The notes under the pieces: model-generated
Seen by the model: the letters and a program-made list of their open reading frames with translations, nothing else
What the model was told of the DNA's origin: nothing
Databases searched by the model: none
Part shown: piece by piece, positions 61,756 to 64,000 of the stretch
How the letters are laid out: each line of letters starts with the position of its first letter
Position numbering within the stretch: position 1 is the stretch's first letter
Position numbers and translations under genes: made by a program
DNA from: Pyrenophora tritici-repentis
Taxonomy: Eukaryota > Ascomycota > Dothideomycetes > Pleosporales > Pleosporaceae
Direction of reading: 5' to 3'
Assembly (NCBI RefSeq): GCF_003171515.1
Contig: NC_089393.1
Coordinates: 3,038,001 to 3,102,000 of the forward strand
Length of the DNA stretch: 64,000 nucleotides

Positions 61756-63609
61756 ACATGATCCATGGGCGAGCGGCGCACACGGGCGAGCGGCGCACCC
61801 CACCAACTTTTGCAACTTTAAAGCGATGCATCTCAACAACGCGATAATATTATTGCTAGATATTAATACAGTAGATTACTCTATATTAATAGTATCAGTC
61901 TTGCATGTGCGCGAGTTGTGCCCAGTCTCCTTGCACCTAGTGCAGCGCCTTTGAGCCCGCTGGCTAAGGCCTGATCGCGCTCCTCCTTGACGCTCTTCAT
62001 GAGCAATCTGCTGGTCAGCCTCATTTTGAGCCAGTATATCCTCTCCAGCTCCCTTTGTGAGTACTCCATGCTTCTGTATACGCCTTTTAGAGCGCCGCCT
62101 ACGCTCTGAGGCTGCGCTGTTGGCCTTCTCAAGACTAGAGATCCGATCGCGCATCAGCTCAGCAGAGAGCATCATCACCTCGGCGCCCTTCTTTAGCTGG
62201 TCAATCGCCATAATAATTGAAGCTGGTGATGAGCTCTTGTGCTGGCGCACGCGCTCACGTATTAGGCTTGACTGAGCCTCAAGCTCACGTACGTTGCTCG
62301 GCGTTTGAGCTACCCAGGGAGCCTCTGGCAGAGCTGCTGGAGGAGTAGGTGTACGCAGTTGTACATCTACCTTTGATAGAACAGCCTCTGGTTGTAGAGG
62401 AACAAGGCCTGCGCCGCGGAAGGCTGAGCAGATATTGGCTGGCGTGAACGCTTGATCAAATGCTGCCTTGAACGCTGGCAGAAACTCTAGCTTGGTGATG
62501 TGGTTGATGTGGTTGCGCATGAGGCTCTCCACCTCACGGCTGTACGCGCGCTTTAATAGCGAGAAGCAGCCAACATCAAGTGGCTAGAGTAGGTGAGATG
62601 AGTAAGGAGGCATACAGAGCGTATAGATATTGTTCTCCTTGCAGAGCTCCTAGAACTCTAGAGATTGGTGGCTCTTATAGCTATTAATAATAAGCAGGCG
62701 ACGCGCGTCTATACTACGAGCCTGCGTGTGAGCGTTGAAGTGCTTTAGCCACTTAACTCTAAGCTCATTATTCGTCTAGCTATTGTCGCTGACTGCGATC
62801 GCCTAGTCGCGTGGGATCTTAGCTTCCTCATACTAGGCTAATAGGTGGTACTAGCCAGCGAAGATGAGGAACGGTAGGACTAACCAGCCGGCTGCGTTGA
62901 TCGCAGCGATCAACGTTACCTACTCACAATTGCCTAGCTAGATAGCCTTTAGCCTGCTTCTCCTTTCTAACGCTGTTACAATAAGCTAAGTTATAATCTT
63001 GCCTATTATAAAGCTAGCTTTATTAAAGTTGTAGACGTCCTTATCGCAGATGCCGTACTTCGCCTTTGTCTCTTCTATAAGCTTAAACCACCTCTTTATT
63101 AATGTTGCATCCTCACAAAGAGCTCTCTGCCTATCGTACGCTTGGTTGAAACACGTCCGAAGACTGTCTGTACGCTTAACAAAGGTAGATGGCCAGTTGA
63201 CTCCAACCTGCTCTCCACCACGCGCAGCCAGCAGCTTATCAGCCATATCACGTACAGCTGTGTAGGTAGGCGCAAATCCACGCAGATCTAGCTGAAGTAT
63301 ATAGCTGATAATCACCTCCTCTTCTCTCTGGGTAAGCTTCCTTGAGTTGGGCGGGCAATCGCGTCGGGCAGGTATACCAGCGCGTCGGCGGCGGAGCGTT
63401 GTTTCGGCTACGTTGTAGACTACTGCAGCAGTACGGGTACCTTGGATCTGGTGCGCATTAATAGATGAGATAGCAAGCTGAATATCTGCTTCATTTGATA
63501 GTAATTGAGTAGCGCTGCGTTGAGCCATTGTAGATTAAGATCAGTAAGGTGAGTAAAGTTGGTGGGGTGCGCCGCTCGCCCGTGTGCGCCGCTCGCCCAT
63601 GGATCATGT
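61756..63609 (-). mobile_element. Pogo/Fot1-like element (Pogo-2) with 55-bp perfect termini
   Basis: The 1854-bp element is flanked by TA (61754-61755 and 63610-63611). Comparison with LINE-A shows the empty site CTATAGGTCTTG. The termini, ACATGATCCATGGGCGAGC and beyond, are perfect inverted repeats over about 55 bp and contain GGGCGAGCGGCGCAC twice in tandem. Confidence 0.95.
61876..63528 (-). pseudogene. Pogo-2 transposase, RIP-degraded in the centre
   Basis: The N-terminal 180 residues (63528-62986) are open and carry a helix-turn-helix/CENP-B-like region (AAVVYNVAETTLRRRRAG, WPSTFVKRTDSL). The central DDE part (about 62985-62533) is broken by many stops, though PLDVGCFSLLKRAYSREVE can be read just before 62532. 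The C-terminal 218 residues are open again and end in a zinc knuckle, CTRCKETGHNSRTC. The damage fits RIP. It cannot encode an active enzyme. Confidence 0.88.
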
Positions 63610-63778
63610 TAGGTCTTGTACAATTTGGAGGATAGTTGCGTAGTCCAATTTCCGAGCTAGTCTTCCATTGGCGCGGGTGCTAAAGAGCAGTGTGGTGAAC
63701 AGAAAGAGATGTAACAGCGAGCTCTTTGCGAAAAGAAATATTGTTTGTAGTTTTATACAGTGTCTGTCTGTTGTTTTG

Positions 63779-64000
63779 TGTAGGCGTCTGTATATAGGGA
63801 TCTACAAGAGAGAGAATAGATCTATACAGCTGTTGCCTGGTCGATGTTTTGCTCGTGCGTGTGCTAGTGAAAGCAGGTGCTGGAGCGGTTCGGTATATGG
63901 GGTCGGTATATCGAGTCGGTTTAGGGCGTTCGGTAGAGAGGGTATTTGGTGTAGGCGTCTGTATATAGGGATCTACAAGACAGAATAGATCTATACAGCT
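63779..64000 (-). repeat. 171-bp tandem repeats of LINE-B
   Basis: These are reverse-complement units of the 52557-53310 repeat. At least one full period is visible before the window ends. Confidence 0.85.

Larger units (their letters stand above)
61644..64000 (-). mobile_element. LINE (LINE-B) 3' region, minus strand, runs off the window
   Basis: The (TAT)n tail at about 61645-61668 and the following 90 bases are the reverse complement of the end of LINE-A. After Pogo-2 (61756-63609) the match continues through 63610-63778 into the 171-bp tandem repeats. The 5' side is outside the window. Confidence 0.88.

Noticed and set aside
20109..64000. Starship-type giant transposon carrying accessory genes
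   Set aside because: I saw no tyrosine-recombinase (DUF3435) captain gene and no single pair of outer boundaries. Nested independent insertions explain the island.
1..64000. Secondary-metabolite gene cluster or known necrotrophic effector gene
   Set aside because: No polyketide synthase, peptide synthetase or terpene cyclase is visible, and none of the secreted proteins matches a known host-selective toxin that I recognise.

Overview
The window is nuclear DNA of a filamentous ascomycete. Short introns (about 60-110 bp) with GT..AG ends, a SepA/Bni1-type formin, a fungal NAD-dependent formate dehydrogenase, a PhiA-type cell-wall protein and many CpA-to-TpA-type stop codons in transposons (the mark of repeat-induced point mutation, RIP) all fit. 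A Pleosporales-like Dothideomycete is my best guess, but it rests on general resemblance only.

Positions 1 to about 20,000 are ordinary gene space. They hold formate dehydrogenase (1784-3224, +), a small conserved membrane protein (3751-4386, -) that diverges from a full-length formin (5188-10575, +), a MATE-family transporter (-) and a small secreted cysteine-rich protein (19461-19942, -). The transporter is cut in two by an intact, apparently young Ty1/copia element (11772-17162). That element has identical-looking 235-bp LTRs, a CCTAG target duplication and one 1517-codon open frame.

From about 20,100 to the end the window is a nested transposon island. It contains: a hAT element (hAT-1) split by a second, RIP-mutated hAT (hAT-2); an IS630/Tc1-like transposase; a RIP-mutated hAT remnant (hAT-3); a gypsy element with near-identical LTRs but a ruined interior; a Tc1 remnant; two nearly identical hAT-4 copies in inverted orientation with a gypsy pol fragment between them; a deleted copia (gag joined to RNase H) carrying a LINE and a MITE; two pogo/Fot1-like elements; three LINE 3' ends; and several solo LTRs. 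A 162-bp hAT-type MITE occurs four times complete and once partial. Small secreted protein genes survive between the repeats (38107-38719, 39254-39739, 56582-57214, and a broken one near 36164-36638). One of them carries a MITE inside its first intron.

Three themes tie the island together. First, many insertions can be ordered because their target duplications are still perfect. Second, the flanks of the two hAT-4 copies show that the DNA between them was inverted by recombination; the inversion moved a gypsy chromodomain tail away from its integrase. Third, several elements with RIP-type damage still have perfect termini and target duplications and sit inside undamaged hosts. This suggests that RIP-killed copies kept moving, presumably with enzymes supplied by intact relatives. 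No single new protein system was recognised. The strongest leads are this apparent movement of dead copies, the repeat-mediated rearrangements and the effector-like genes.
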